NCBI GenBank assembly: GCA_002205965.3 | Contig: NADL03000462.1 | Coordinates: 1 to 64,000 of the forward strand | DNA: 64,000 nucleotides | Source of the DNA: Kappaphycus alvarezii | Lineage: Eukaryota; Rhodophyta; Florideophyceae; Gigartinales; Solieriaceae | Direction of reading: 5' to 3' | Part shown: one piece after another, positions 21,121 through 33,328 of the stretch | Numbering within the stretch: position 1 is the stretch's first letter | Layout: each line of letters starts with the position of its first letter | Position numbers and translations under genes: made by a program | The notes under the pieces: model-generated | Told to the model about the DNA's origin: nothing | The model's database searches: none | What the model saw: the letters and a program-made list of their open reading frames with translations, nothing else

Positions 21121-24046
21121 TTTTTCTTATCTGGCCTAGAAATTCAGAGTTGAGAGCTCTAACTATACTGCTTAGTACTCACGATAAGATTGCTATCGCC
21201 GAGTGGACACAGTACAAGCTAAATTCACCAACGTCACACCAAATTGCTATGTGCCTCGGTAGCTCCATAAGGCAATGTCTTCATGTTCCGGAGGACCATA
21301 GAATCTTGTGATAGAACACGTGCGTGGTCCATATGTCCATCTCCAATGCACAGCCAAGCTAGTGCGCAATAACGCAATTGAGCTCCCAAATTACTCATCA
21401 TTACGAACTGTAAGTGGCTGATCACATTACCCTTAAAACCACCGTAAATCACACATCATAATGATACAAGGTAACTATTCATTAGGTATACCCCATGTGA
21501 CACTCTACGGCAAATATCAAAAAACTGAGTGACCATTAACTGCGGAATGGCAGTACTCTAACAGTTTCAACTTCGAGGCTGACCACAATTCCGTTGACAG
21601 GTTTATTTTTACGAGAGAACCGAGCAGTCGCATACACTCAGCCGCTGACGTGACAAGGGTTGCACGAGTGTTGACAAGGTTTCCGGGCTGTTGTCGGGAA
21701 TCATCTTGATTCGTCATTTTTGGCTATACTTTTAGATGGTGACAAACTTATTGTGCGATCGTATGAACGGTTGAGGTATAAACTCTGAAGTTTTGCGCTG
21801 TTGACTACCGCTCGCCAAAAGAAGAAGAGCGAATGTGGTGGTATCTGGCTGTAAGCCTGCATTACACCACCGTCATCGTCGTCGCCGGCTTTCGTCTGTA
21901 CTCGCCTGCGCAACCACGCTCTGCTTCCGACTCCCCCAGCTACGATTTACCCTTTCATGACGTTCTAAAACTTTCCCTGTCGAACCAACGACTGCAAGTT
22001 GCTACCAGTTTTGGCTAAAAGGCAAACAGATTATCTACAATTCGTCTTCTTTTGTGCAGCAGAGACAACTTTCTACATCGCACGTGCATTCTCGTTAAAC
22101 CGAGTCTCCATTAAGGTTTGCATGAATGTAAACCCCTCTGTTGTAACATGTTCGGTGACATATTTTTTAATCAGTTCGAAGACAGTACCAGTGGCTGCAG
22201 AAAGGGGGAAAGGAAAGCTCTACCAACAGAGCAATTCTCTCCAAAGAAGCCTTAACGGCATACAAAGCCGTGTCATTTGACCAAAAAGCGCCGCAGAGAA
22301 TCACTCTCTCCTCTCTTAGCAGCCCATTCGATTCAATTCACTGGCTACACGATTCACCCCAATTTAAAAACTTTTTGCGTAAACGCGAACCCGAAATTTT
22401 TCTTCCAGATTGTCAGCAGAGTATCGATTGATGGGTCGTGAAGGGAAGGAGAGTAGAGTCTTGAGAATTGAATAGTAGCTGTGTTCTTCTTGCCACTTCA
22501 GGTACTGCATGTGGACTTACTCAATTCGAAGATTATATACATACTTTTATGCATCACACGAAATTTGCACTTTCTGGAATCCTATGGGGGCTTAGTCCTT
22601 GGGAAGATATCTTTTCCACACAGATCTCCACCATCGTCCTGAGCCATTAATTACGTAGTAGCCCCTGACGTCAGTGATGCTGACGAGATCCATTTGACTT
22701 TGTCTACTCAATGAGGCACACTGTAAGAGAGGCAGGAAACATTGGACAACGATGCCACGTTGATCTCAACGTATCCCATGCACCGAAGCACGCCCGGATA
22801 GGGGAAGAGATCTTGAAACCCCGGCATGACTATATTGGTTAGGTGCAGAGAACTTCACACATTATCGCACTAGTCCTGCACGCTCAAGCGACCACTGTGG
22901 ACTTAATCACAGGACTCAATTTATTGCGAATGTGACAAGGAACGTTACCGGGGGTGGACCTGGAACGCAGCGATTGTCGCACAGCGTGAGCGAGTAAGGC
23001 GGAGGTGGTTCTTATGGAAGGGACACGATAAGCAGATTGTGCGTAGAAATTGATTTTTTTTGTAACGCGGGTTTTGGATCCTCATGAAAGAACTGTGACA
23101 CTTTACGGGCATGGTGACTGAGGCGATTTGAGACAGGGAGCGATTTTGCGAAAATTAAGTGCTTCTATGATGTGGAGGACTCGAGTGTGTAGCATCAGCA
23201 TTATGAGGCATTTTGCAGATGTTGGTCTAATGTGCATGAGTTTGCAATTGTGGTTATCCGCTCTCAGAGCAATCTTGTAAGTCGGCTGTAGGTTAGCACT
23301 GAGGTGATTATTTTTCGCGTGTAGCAAACACGGGTAGATCACGACAATGATTTGTTAGTTCTGCTCATTGGTTGCCGGTTGAAAACTGGAATGGTCCAAA
23401 CCTCTGTGTCAGGTAGATGTGAAGAGGACTGATAGGCTTCCCAAGAGCTCAGTCCGCAGAAGCGATCCATTGCGCCGTGTTGCGGTGCATGAAACAAAAT
23501 GAAGTGAATTGGCCCATAGTGCGACAGGGGTGCCAGGTTTGCAGTCCTAAAGTCAGATTGGATGGTTAGGAGTTCGCCTGACGGCGGTTGCATGCATGTA
23601 GGCATCATGGAGATCCAAGAATTGAAGAGGAGAACGGGCGAAGCGGCGATAAGAGAAAACATAGGAGTAGTGTGGGCTTTGCCTACTCTAGGAGACAGCA
23701 TTGTTACGGCAGGCGGCGCGAGAGGCGTGATGAGTGCTGGAATTGTCGGGGAATCCGTGGTCACCCTCGCCGGGCGGGAAGCGGATTTGAGACTCGGCAT
23801 CGGGTGAAATGGAGAACTCGACTCATACGAGAGTATAATTGCATGTGGTCCTTTGGTCATAACGAAGGGCGAAGGGTTCGGTGACACGGGGTAGGGACGA
23901 AGCGAAAAAGATATCGCACTGTGCACGCGGAGGCCATAACTCGATGGAGTTTGAACCGGGTTAGCGCGCCCAGTATGGAGCAGAGAGTGGAGCAGAGGTT
24001 GCAACACTCGGAGGGTGTGGCAGAGATGTGGGTCTAAATGAAGTTG
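21121..24046. other. No recognisable gene
   Basis: Nothing firm on either strand. Short ORFs near 21,800-22,300 do not resemble known proteins. The reverse ORF 23339-24007 (222 codons) is long but Pro/Ser-rich and shows no conserved LINE feature. It might be the tail of the LINE remnant to its right or a chance open frame. Confidence 0.3.
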
Positions 24047-25150
24047 TCACTCCGGATGGAGACGACAAGGATATCGATACCACCATCCATGGCGAAGGAG
24101 AGGGGCATTTTCGCCGAGAGAAGGGCGATGTCTGTAGCGGACAAAGCGGGCCAGAAGGCATGAGTTTTGGCGGCACTGAGGTGCTGCGGCCTGCTTATGG
24201 CTGGCCTGAAGGTAGTCTTTTAGGGAGCGTAGTTTCTTCCCCATTACTGTGTCGGCATGCCTTTTTAAGTCGATTGTGGTTGTCTGGAAAACCATGGGAT
24301 AGATCAGATATATCTTCCAAGAGTAAAATACCCAAACCTTCCCTCCTGATGTGCTGTAAAAGTTAAAGCTGGGGCCTTCTTTAAAGATCGACAACGCTTG
24401 ACAGAGTGAAGGGATGGTGCCTATGAGGGTACCATCATCAGCATACAATTTGTTGAGCACGCGGGGGGAAGCTTCTGGAAAACCGGGTGAAGAGCAAGCG
24501 AGATCTCACTGGGAGCCCTCCCTACTTTCCACCATGGGGATAATACCTGATAAGGTGGTAGAAGGGGGAGGTCTGCCATATGCCATATTGAGAGGGCACG
24601 CCTGCGAGGGCGCGCGGATCAGGAAGTGTCGCAGCCTGCGCTGTCACACGGAAGTGTTGAATGCGTTGCGGGCATCAGCGGAGACCATGATGTATCCGTC
24701 ATTAGAGTTGAGTCGCTTGGAGAGCATGCAAGCGAAGTTGATGGGAGCGTCCATTTTTGAGGGAACTGCCTTTTCAACTTGTTCTGGGAGGTGGTCTAGG
24801 AAATCCGCGAGTGCGGGGGTTAGCGTGGCTTTGGTAGCGATGCGGCGAAGAGCCTGACCGGTCGCGATGGGGCTGATTTTCCGGTGAAGGTTGGATCGGC
24901 AGTAGGATCGCCGCGGAGAAAATGGGGAGAACGGTGTCACGAAGGTCGCCACCGGCAAACAGTCGGACGAGGTTGGTGAGGGAGGAGAGGCCAGTGACAC
25001 TAACCTCCGGAGTGACGACAGTTGAAGCTACATAGGACAAGGTTTAGGGAAAGGAGATCAGGGCCAGCGGCCGCATGGGCATTGAGCGAGCGGGCGGCAC
25101 GGAGGACTTGTGCTTCAGGAGCTCGGGGGAGGCACATGAGAGGAGAGGAG
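24047..25150 (-). pseudogene. Non-LTR (LINE) reverse transcriptase remnant
   Basis: Successive reverse-strand frames follow the order of a LINE RT: APEAQVLRAARSLNAHAAAG then GPDLL (the GPDGL region), LVRLFAGGDLRDTVLPIFSA, a KISPIATGQALRRIATKA stretch (RPIAVGxxLRRL type), VSADARNAFNT (first catalytic Asp region), and KLYADDGTLIG (YADD box). At least three frame changes occur. The 5' endonuclease part is not recognisable. Confidence 0.7.
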
Positions 25151-27200
25151 CGCGGGGTTACGCTCAGGTTGCATAAAGTAGTTACCCCGCAGTCAATAAT
25201 AGGTATCGGCTTTAAACAGACAGGCAATCGGAGGGTTGCCGAGCACCCGCACTTTACGGCCGTTTGCGTAGCGAAAACCAATTTCATTGCACGGGTGCCT
25301 TGGTGGGAATGTATGCCATGAGACGGTCGGGGTGGACGATTGCAGATACGCCATTTTTCCCGTTGCTGGTAGGCGCAATGGCCTACACACCATAGGGTTT
25401 CCCATCCCCCCGCCCCCGCACGGCGCATGTGGGAGCGAGGGACTGTGAATGGGAAACGATATTGCACCCTGTTGACTGGTGGAAAGAGATACGCATATCG
25501 ATGCGGTCGATTGGGTTTGCAATAACCAGAGACTATCAGTGATTGCTCCGTTTACTTGGAATTCTTTGCCTTGCTTCAAGTGGGTTATTCCAGCCCATGA
25601 AAGTTGCGTAAGCACAAATATGAAGAGCGCATTTTTGTACTTCTGCACTGCAAGAGATATCATCCGCGCAGGGCCGCACCAGCCGAAAATAGTGTGTCAA
25701 CGTGCACTTGACACGCACATATGCGGTTGCTACTGTCGGAATGAAAGCGAATGCGGTCATTTGCGCATGTTCCAGCCTTAAAACGTAGTTTGAACTGCTT
25801 CGCGAGCAGCATTGGGTTTCCTTATGTCAGCGATCCGAGCCCGGAGGACATTAAATCCTTCTCTACAGCACTTTGCAGGTGAAAACCCTGCTCGGAGGTG
25901 CAGTCGCATTTCGTCCTTGGTGAGGGCCCCCACTAGACTCACCTTGTGGGGAAGGCTTGGTGGATCATTCCACCATGTCCCTCCTCAAAATCATCGCGAG
26001 GCCCCGCTAAGCTGCGCCAACGGAATTCGATTCCTTCCTGAGGGGTTCTGCCTGTTCTCTCGCCCCTAATCTTTAATCCTCCTTGTCCACTACATCACAC
26101 AAACTCTCTGCTGGGAGGAGAAAACTTCAACCGTCTGCTCCGCCCTTCACCAGGCGTTTTCGCACGTCGAAGACCTGACATTCTCGGTTAGATCCCATCT
26201 GCACAGGTGCAAGACGCGGTTGGTCAGTCACTGCGATACCCGTCGATATAAATTGCAGAGTTGTCTCCAAATGAGGTTAACATCCGTTTGATCCCCTTTC
26301 ACGAGTTTTCACTACAGGTACAGTACTGTACTGTACCACGGCAACTCTTGATACGTGTACTGTTTTTACTCGGTGTTTGCATTATAGCCAACGTATGAAT
26401 AAACATTGATTTTTTAAAATTTTTGACGCATATGACAAGCAGTGTACAGTAAAATTGTGCTAGCTGGGCCGGTGAGCGGTGCTGATTAACCTTAACAGCA
26501 AGGTTTTCGACGGCTCAGTAAATACTGTATGTTCAGTTAAAGCTGTGTCGGTGCGGTACACAGTTGAGAACGAAAAATTGTGATCTGTGCTTGTAAACGG
26601 TCACGTCAGTACAGCCTTGATCCGGCAAGGCCCGATCGGAATACGCTGTGATTCCGCTCAATTCAACGACTTTCGGCAAAACTGGACCGTTTGGAAAATG
26701 TGTACACGTGTCCGCCTCCACAGGCGACATATCTATCCATGATGATTTACTGCTTATTTGGATGACCAATCCGTTTCGAGCAATACAGACAGTATGATAA
26801 ACGTGGACTAACGAGTAGGAAACTTTTGTTCACATCATGCTCATATTTCGCGGGAAAAGCGAAAACTGTTTGAGAACACCAAAAAAAATGCATTCCGAAA
26901 ACTAATTTTTTGATTTCTATTGAAATATTGGCGGGAAAAAAATGACAGAGGCCTACGGGCAAGACTAAGTATTAGCAGTACTAATACTGAGTGGTTTCCG
27001 AAGGCCCTCCGCACATCGCCCTAATCCCCGCATCCTCGACCTTAAAGCAGTGCGACAAAACTCAAGGTTATCCCATCCGCCTCTCCTCTTTTTCACATTT
27101 CCTCGTCGACGCCATCCCTTCTGCTCTCTGTTTTCCGACTCAGCCCCTGGAGACCACCTTCTCGTAGCGAAGTTCGCACGAGGGAGTATACCAAACCAAC
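25151..27200. other. Repeat remnants and CDT1 upstream region
   Basis: No convincing gene. A GTAC tract (acaggtacagtactgtactgtacc) lies at 26316-26337 and a shorter one at 26442. The last 150 bp before the CDT1 start are pyrimidine-rich. The rest is unassigned. Confidence 0.4.
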
Positions 27201-28844
27201 ATGCCTGTGTCAAACAAAAGGAAGCGTTCCACAGCGGTAAGCACTCCGCAGGATCCAGGGCAGCAGAATATATCCACAATGTTTGGCGAGCGAGTGTCCA
27301 AACCACGTACCGCCGTGAATGACGCGATGCATCAAGCTAAGCGTCAGAAGGTGGACCCGTCCCCTTCAGCCATGCTCCCTGCCCCTAGCATGCCGAAGAA
27401 AACATCGACCACCGCAGAAGTTCAAGCGCGAAAACGGAAACACCGCCTCTCTGAGGTTCTAAGGAAGGAGCGCGAATCTCGCCTCAAACGCTCAAAAGGA
27501 ACTCCCGCCTTTGTCTTTCAACCTCCTCATATGGACAGCCGACGACCTCAGCATCCCCCCGGCCCCGTTCAGGAACCAAAACAAACAAAGGCCAAAGTAC
27601 TTCGCTTCTGGGAACCTGATCACAAGGATATTGCAAAAGAGTCTGCTCGGAAGGGTAATGCTGCATATGACGTCACCGCAGACGCCCCCGGTTTGCGAAT
27701 TCATGGCTCTTTAGCTGCGCCCGGAGGTGAGGCCCTGAAATACAGTCGCAGCATGATACCCAAGTCCCATCAGTTACTGTTAGACGTCTTAGCCAGCATT
27801 GAGACGGCAGTGTCATTGCTCAAGACACGCAAAACGCTGCCTACCATAGCAGCAGTTGGGGAAATCGTACAAAGGAGTACCAGGCGTGAGTTTAACGTTA
27901 GAATAGTTTCTCAACTCGCGCACATTATACCTGAGGCGCTTGCGGTCTTGCCGGGGCTTCCAACCCCTTCGACCCCGAAAAGGCCATCCGATAATTTCAT
28001 TATTCGACTGGACAATATCGACAAACCGCAAGATGGCAACGTGGTAATAGAGGCAGGGGAAACAGTCCCAAAAGTCAGCAAGCTTGGAACAACTTTTGCA
28101 CTGCTACGAAGATCGCTCTTGCACAGTCGCCTGTTGCGTCATGTCAAAGACAATCACGCCTTGTTCCTGAAGAAACGGGGAATCAAGAATCATCGTCATG
28201 AGTCTTGGCACAGCAAATTCGACTTGGAGCGCGATGTCGAGGAGCTTCCAGCACCTCCCTTGTATCCGAAGCAACTGGTTGAGAAGTCTAAAGATGTTGC
28301 AGCATCAAATGAGCAACGAAATGACATGAAAGCGAAATCCTCCGCTGCATCAAACTTGCTTCACCAAGATACGACGACTTGTACTGTTATCGACGATAAA
28401 GGTGAGAGCGGGGATGATGAGGAGGACAGCTGTATTCCTCGATCCCTTCTTCAGAAGGTGCGAGCACGCAAAGAGGCTAGAGATTTACACGAGACGAAAA
28501 TCGAGATTGAAAAGGCCGCGAATACAAGCTTGTTATCGAAGCTGCCCTGCACAATGGATTCAATTTGTACTGTTTTGCGCGGGGAAAGACGATCTGCTAT
28601 GGGTTGGTCACAGTTGCTGGACAGAGTTGGGAAAATGCATCCTAAAAAGTGGCCGAGGAATGACTTGGAGAGGCAATTTACTGCTATAACAAAACTTGGA
28701 AGCGATTGGTGCAAGAAGTATGAGCTGAAGAGCTCAAGGGGGGGCTTTGCATTCAGGGTGGTTTCAGAGTCTAGCTTTGCGAAGGCAAGAGCGGCCGTGT
28801 GTGCCGCTACATCCTACACAGAGGATGATGTAGATCACAATTGA
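27201..28844 (+). CDS. CDT1: DNA replication licensing factor CDT1
   Basis: A 547-residue protein without introns. CDT1 loads the MCM2-7 helicase at origins together with ORC and CDC6 in the nucleus. The N-terminus is basic and probably disordered. It carries a PIP-box-like QQNISTMF at 21-28 followed by basic residues, a possible site for PCNA-coupled destruction. The central winged-helix domain (about 185-355) starts IPKSHQLLLDVLASIETAV and contains FNVRIVSQLAHIIPEALAV, the pattern of the region that binds geminin in animals. The C-terminal MCM-binding winged helix spans about 436-525 (SLLSKLPCTMDSICTVLRG ... GWSQLLDRV). An acidic stretch lies at 402-410. The gene is tail-to-tail with RRP1, 236 bp apart. 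Assigned by domain order and local motifs; I know of no geminin in algae, so regulation by it is not implied. Confidence 0.82.
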   Translation: MPVSNKRKRSTAVSTPQDPGQQNISTMFGERVSKPRTAVNDAMHQAKRQKVDPSPSAMLPAPSMPKKTSTTAEVQARKRKHRLSEVLRKERESRLKRSKGTPAFVFQPPHMDSRRPQHPPGPVQEPKQTKAKVLRFWEPDHKDIAKESARKGNAAYDVTADAPGLRIHGSLAAPGGEALKYSRSMIPKSHQLLLDVLASIETAVSLLKTRKTLPTIAAVGEIVQRSTRREFNVRIVSQLAHIIPEALAVLPGLPTPSTPKRPSDNFIIRLDNIDKPQDGNVVIEAGETVPKVSKLGTTFALLRRSLLHSRLLRHVKDNHALFLKKRGIKNHRHESWHSKFDLERDVEELPAPPLYPKQLVEKSKDVAASNEQRNDMKAKSSAASNLLHQDTTTCTVIDDKGESGDDEEDSCIPRSLLQKVRARKEARDLHETKIEIEKAANTSLLSKLPCTMDSICTVLRGERRSAMGWSQLLDRVGKMHPKKWPRNDLERQFTAITKLGSDWCKKYELKSSRGGFAFRVVSESSFAKARAAVCAATSYTEDDVDHN

Positions 28845-29080
28845 ACCTAATACTTGAGGTTATTCTGACAGTAAATAAAAGGTGCACGCTCCTAATGTGT
28901 CTAATTTTCAGCATGGACCAAGCTTGCTTTCCTAATGAGCCCTGATACGTGAAGGACTACCGACATGCAAGAGGTTGATTGTAAATGTAGACCCACATCA
29001 TGTAGAAACAACACGGCCAATTTACAAACATAACAGGACGTTTGAGCCGCCTGCAGCAAGTGCACGACTTTGTCACGGTG

Positions 29081-30283
29081 CTACAGCATCCCTAATGCTT
29101 TCCTTGAGGCGACGCCCTTCGCTGTGTCCCCACGAGTTCCGTTCTCTTCCTCATTAGCCTCCTCACCTACAGCATTCTTCCCAGCTTGCCCACTATCACC
29201 TATCGTCACTTCAATGTCTTCATCGCAAGGTACTTTGTCCCCGCGGGGCTCAACCTGTATAACATGCTTTGTGTCCTTCCCTTTCTGAACTGGCGTCTCG
29301 ATGTCCTCAGGCAGCTCATTGGCCCCATCGACTCGGTCAACGAAAACTTTCAGTTCCACCTGCAAATCGTACAAATCTTTACGCAGCTCATGAGGCGTGT
29401 CCTTTGCCGCCGCAATAGAAAATACATGCTTTGCTGTTCGCCGAATGACATCCCTTTGATCCTTCAACTTGAGTCCCAAATCCTCCTCCTCCACTAGACG
29501 CACCAAACTCTCGAAGACCCTCTCCCGTGTCCTCTTGCCAATAGCGTAAGCATGACCGTCTGAATTCCCCATATTACGGTACAAATCTTCCATGAGCTCA
29601 TCAAACACCTTGTGTACCTGATTACCCGGCAACTTGACTGCCCTTCTTACCACTGGCCTCATCACCCTATCTATGTACACATCCAAAAGGTGCAACGCCA
29701 CCCCCAGCCCCTTCCGCGGAAGCTGATCCCACACTGCCTTTCGCAGTAATGCAACCCACATTTCAAAACTTTTCAAAAATTGCTCATTGTTATTAGCCTC
29801 GCAAACTTGCTCCGTGCCCACATCAAGCAAACCATTGACGAGCTCATAATACTTGTCTACACGATGCCTGTCAATCCCACTCCACTCCCGGACCATACAT
29901 CTAATGCCTCCTTCCAAAAACGTCCAACCAACGAGTTGCGATAATGCAATGACGGAAGATATCGTGGCCGAGATTACGGGTCTCTTATCTGCCATCCATA
30001 CACAGTAAAACAACGCCTTCCACAACCTGTCAATTTCGCCGGCACTAAGCGCAGCTCCATTTTCTTTCAACCAAACCTGAAGCGAATTTAGTGAGGAATT
30101 CCGAACGGCCTCTTCCGTATCAGACAAAGCACGAGCAAAATGGAGCTGGCGTTCTCCTACAATGACTTGACCGGCAGTGATGTCGGTAGCGTCGGAAGCA
30201 TTCAAGTGCGCCTGTTTTTTGGGCTTGACGCGAGGATGTCGCGGACGGCGACGCTTAAATTTGATCTGGTGTTGGGCTTTCAT
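29081..30283 (-). CDS. RRP1: Ribosomal RNA processing protein 1 (Nop52 family)
   Basis: Reading from the ATG at 30283 gives 400 residues. The frame stays open to 30463, but the extra 60 codons read through the GTAC tract and are unlikely to be coding. RRP1/Nop52 is a nucleolar protein needed for 27S/32S pre-rRNA processing to the large subunit. The Nop52 domain covers about residues 45-265, with LHFARALSDTEEAVRNSSL at 48-66 and the hallmark LWKALFYCVWMADK at 87-100. The first 25 residues are very basic, suiting nucleolar targeting. The C-terminal ~80 residues are acidic and low in complexity. No intron is seen. The gene converges on CDT1. Confidence 0.85.
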   Translation of the reverse strand: MKAQHQIKFKRRRPRHPRVKPKKQAHLNASDATDITAGQVIVGERQLHFARALSDTEEAVRNSSLNSLQVWLKENGAALSAGEIDRLWKALFYCVWMADKRPVISATISSVIALSQLVGWTFLEGGIRCMVREWSGIDRHRVDKYYELVNGLLDVGTEQVCEANNNEQFLKSFEMWVALLRKAVWDQLPRKGLGVALHLLDVYIDRVMRPVVRRAVKLPGNQVHKVFDELMEDLYRNMGNSDGHAYAIGKRTRERVFESLVRLVEEEDLGLKLKDQRDVIRRTAKHVFSIAAAKDTPHELRKDLYDLQVELKVFVDRVDGANELPEDIETPVQKGKDTKHVIQVEPRGDKVPCDEDIEVTIGDSGQAGKNAVGEEANEEENGTRGDTAKGVASRKALGML

Positions 30284-30433
30284 GCTCTCTGGTGAATAGT
30301 GACCAAGGTTTGCAGAGGGCGAGAAAGTTATTCGGGCGCAAAGGTAGTCCAGTCGGGTGCTAGAGTCAAGACTGCCGACCGGTGAATTCCTGGCTACTGT
30401 ACGGTCAGACTTCGCCGACGCGGAGTCATTATC

Positions 30434-30456
30434 AGTACAGTACAGTACAGTACTCC
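30434..30456. repeat. GTAC tract upstream of RRP1
   Basis: agtacagtacagtacagtact lies about 150 bp upstream of the RRP1 start, with a related ctgtacggtc at 30396. Position relative to the start codon resembles that at the V-ATPase H gene. Confidence 0.7.
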
Positions 30457-30762
30457 TGTACAAAAATTTTGAGTTGCCGTGTTGTAGAAAGATCTAAATT
30501 TACGGCAGCAGTATGAGAAAAAGGGACCTTTTATTTCGTAGAGTTTAGGTGCACACCTGATTCCCCCATCAGACATGAGCCCCGTCTGGAGGTCAGCTGG
30601 TTGGGTATGTGCGCAGTTTTCGGTGATTAGGCGTGACCGCGATGTATTGTACAGCAAACGCGAAGACACATGTCTTGACAGTCCGGAATTCAGAGAGGGA
30701 TTGGGATTGGTGCGTCCCTCGGCGATGGGCTGTAGAGTTGCTAAGATCTTAAAGTGCCTGAA

Positions 30763-31800
30763 GTCCAGTTGATTCGATTTGTCCGTTGATATCGATGGTT
30801 TGTCCGTTGATATCGATGGCGATAGGTAGAAGGCCAATACCTTCGGCACGACACGGTATCGCATAGTGTGCCTTGCTCCGGCTTTCTGCCCCGGTCAGTG
30901 CTAAGAGACCTCCATCTGCCTGGTTGCGATATGGGGCGGAGTGAGGGCTGACAATGGTCACATCTGTTCCCTGTGCTGTGGGCGAAAATAAAGCTCTACG
31001 GTGACGGCAATGACCGGGCTTGGAAGTTCGCGGTATGGAATATCCCGAAGACGCTTGTGGCGGCGCACTGCACCCACACCACCTTTGCATGTTGTTGCGT
31101 GATGGCACATGGTGTCGAGGAGAGGGAGAACAGTATAGTCACCTTCAAGACAGGTGCGCAGTGCTTGAGGCCGCTGAAGATTGGGTTACCTAAGCAAAGG
31201 TCGACCATTGTGCGCCATGTCTCCTCTCAACTGTAAAAGTCGGTGAAAGGCAGCGGGAGTGTTGAGAAGGGGGCGGAAGCCGTGGAGGAGGCAGCAGAGG
31301 CCAAAAGTAAAAGGGTGCGAAGAAGAGGCGGTGGGGACCGATAAGTGTAGCAGGGAGAGGCGAGAGAGGTGGAAGTGATCGCTTATCTCTTCCCGGAGGG
31401 AACGGGCGGCGTCGTGGTCGAGACGGTGGGCGCGTGATAACAGTGCCTCTAGTCATGGTTCCGCAGGGAGGTCCAAATTTATGGCCAGAGTGTCGTAGGA
31501 TAGGGTCTGAAGCCTAGAGACATGCGTATAGGTGGGGGTTGTGTGCAGAAGTCGTCGGCTGAGGGGCCATTTTGTATCGTTTGAGACTGTGTACGCGATG
31601 AGGTTGATGGAAGTGCGTGGCGTGAGGCCGAGGCCCCCATGGCGGAAAGGCAGCGTGGCCTGAAGCCATGCGATGTCAGACATCTTCCTGTGAACTTGCT
31701 CGAAAAACCCTCGCAACCCCTTGTCAAAAGCTTTGGCAAGTGGTTAGGTAATGTGCGGCGGGTTCGAGCGCAACAAGTGCATAACCAGACACGAGGAGGC
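30763..31800 (-). pseudogene. LINE C-terminal remnant (copy B)
   Basis: Reverse-strand frames read RGFFEQVHRKMSDIAWLQAT then LPFRHGGLGLTP (31453-31716), the segment after the RT that often reads GGLGL in this LINE class. Further 3' come CKGGVGAVRRHKRLRDI and DVTIVSPHSAPYRNQADGG, then AEGIGLLPIAIDI (about 30,770-31,100). Several frame changes are present. The 3' end abuts the RRP1 5' flank. Confidence 0.6.
30778..30819. repeat. 21-bp perfect tandem duplication
   Basis: The unit tttgtccgttgatatcgatg(g) occurs at 30778-30798 and again at 30799-30819 with no mismatch. It lies at the 3' end of the LINE remnant and looks recent. Confidence 0.85.
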
Positions 31801-31975
31801 ACAGAACCGGAGCATATGGTAAGAGATGTGAGGCTCGTTCATGGAGGAAAGGGATGTCCAGAGTGACTCCGCCCTCTGCAGGGCCTTGAGGGCCAAGGAA
31901 GTGCATGTAGCCGGGGTGCCGATTGGGCTGCCGAGAACCGTGATAGCATCCGAAGAAAGGACTTCGCATGGCAGG

Positions 31976-32851
31976 TCATGTACGAGAGGGTGAAATAAGA
32001 GCGAGGGCTACCAGAACAAAAGGTAGGATGGCGGCAGGTGATGGCCGGAGAAAGCTAGTTGAGAAAACAGGCTGTTGCAGCTTTGGAGCACCGAGGGCGT
32101 CGCAAGCAAGAGGTTGGAAATGGAAAGTCAGGTCGCACCGAGGGCCATCCGAAAGGTTGAGCGCGCTACATGCGAGCTTGCGGCCGAGGTGTTGAATCTT
32201 GTTCCAATGGGTGCAGTCCGCTGTGCCACCTGCAATCTGTGTGACCGTTGTCCGCACGGCAGACTTCAGGGGCGATACGATAGTGATGTTACAGGCGAGT
32301 AAGCGGGGTGGCGGCAGTAGGGTGTTAGCCTGGAGAAGGATTAAAATATCTGCGGAGTGGAGGTCCGTCCGCGGGATGAGGTATAGTGACTCGAGTCCAC
32401 AGTCGCGGCTGGCGGTGTTCATGACATGCGTTACTAGGGCGTTTCGCACCGAGTTGTGGCAGTAGAGACGATCGAAACCGGTGGGACAGTGGTTTGCTGC
32501 ATGATCGTTATGATAGCGCAGGCAGAGGACCGGGGGTGTAACGGTAAACAGGTAGGCGGAGGTGCCTTTGGAGCATTACGGACCATTACCCGTCGGGGAT
32601 GCTATAGGAGGAAGGATGGGCATCGAAGAGGGCTGCAGCAGGGCTGTGGCGGAAGGCGTGGCCCTAGATGCGAAGCCGTATGTCCTCGTCGCTGCGGTGG
32701 GAGGGGATGGCGTTGGCATCCCAGTATCCGTCCACCAATAAAGACGGGAACGGGCATCCCACTGCACCCTTGATACTGGAAGAGTGTTTACTCGAGGGGC
32801 TGACGCATCGCACCAATTTCCCTGGCTCCCGAGTTGTACAGCTTTAGTCAT
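31976..32851 (-). pseudogene. LINE C-terminal remnant (copy A)
   Basis: A 157-codon reverse ORF (31976-32449) reads RNALVTHVMNTASRDCGLES, then SADILILLQAN, then ITIVSPLKSAV and ALNLSDGPRCDLTFHFQPLA. This is the same terminal region seen in copy B and in the 35.9-37.2 kb copy. The 5' piece (32576-32851) includes NWCDASAPRVNTLPVSRVQW. It is a truncated copy in tandem with copy B, as both contain a DVT/ITIVSP motif. Confidence 0.6.
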
Positions 32852-33328
32852 TGTGGGGCGGAGAAGAGGTTACCTTGGATGAAGCTGATTGTAAAAGTTC
32901 ATTACTGAACAAAGTGGTTCACGACGCGACTTTTCAGGATGGCGATTTGTAAAGATGTCGACAGTGAACCGTACTTTAGAATCCTTGTCTTTTGCAGTTG
33001 ATTTCATGTTCTGCAAAAAAACTTGGAAACGTGGTTGCTTCTAGACGAGCATCTAGTTACACTCAGCATCATCGGTAACGACCCAGTCCCACTCATCCGC
33101 TTGATTGATCCGGAACGCAACTTGCGCTGCAATGAACAAGGTCATTGTTACCTTCCTGGAACGCGGCGAATGACAAGGGCCAGGCGTGCGATATCAGTTT
33201 GAAGCTCAAAGGAGGATAGAAGTTCAGAGCGACTACTCTAACCTCGATAAAGCAAACCAGAGCATCCGCAGACGCGCAATCCAACATGAGGTGAATATCC
33301 CACTCATGCGCCCCACAAATTCAGTTTC
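32852..33328. other. Spacer downstream of the Cys-rich protein gene
   Basis: About 480 bp between the LINE remnant and the 3' end of the next gene. I see no coding or repeat feature. Confidence 0.4.

Noticed and set aside
23339..24007. 222-codon reverse ORF as a host gene
   Set aside because: Low-complexity Pro/Ser-rich reading with no recognised motif, next to a LINE remnant; not enough to call a gene.
30284..30463. N-terminal 60-codon extension of RRP1
   Set aside because: It reads through the GTAC tract and has no Nop52 character; the ATG at 30283 opens the typical basic start.
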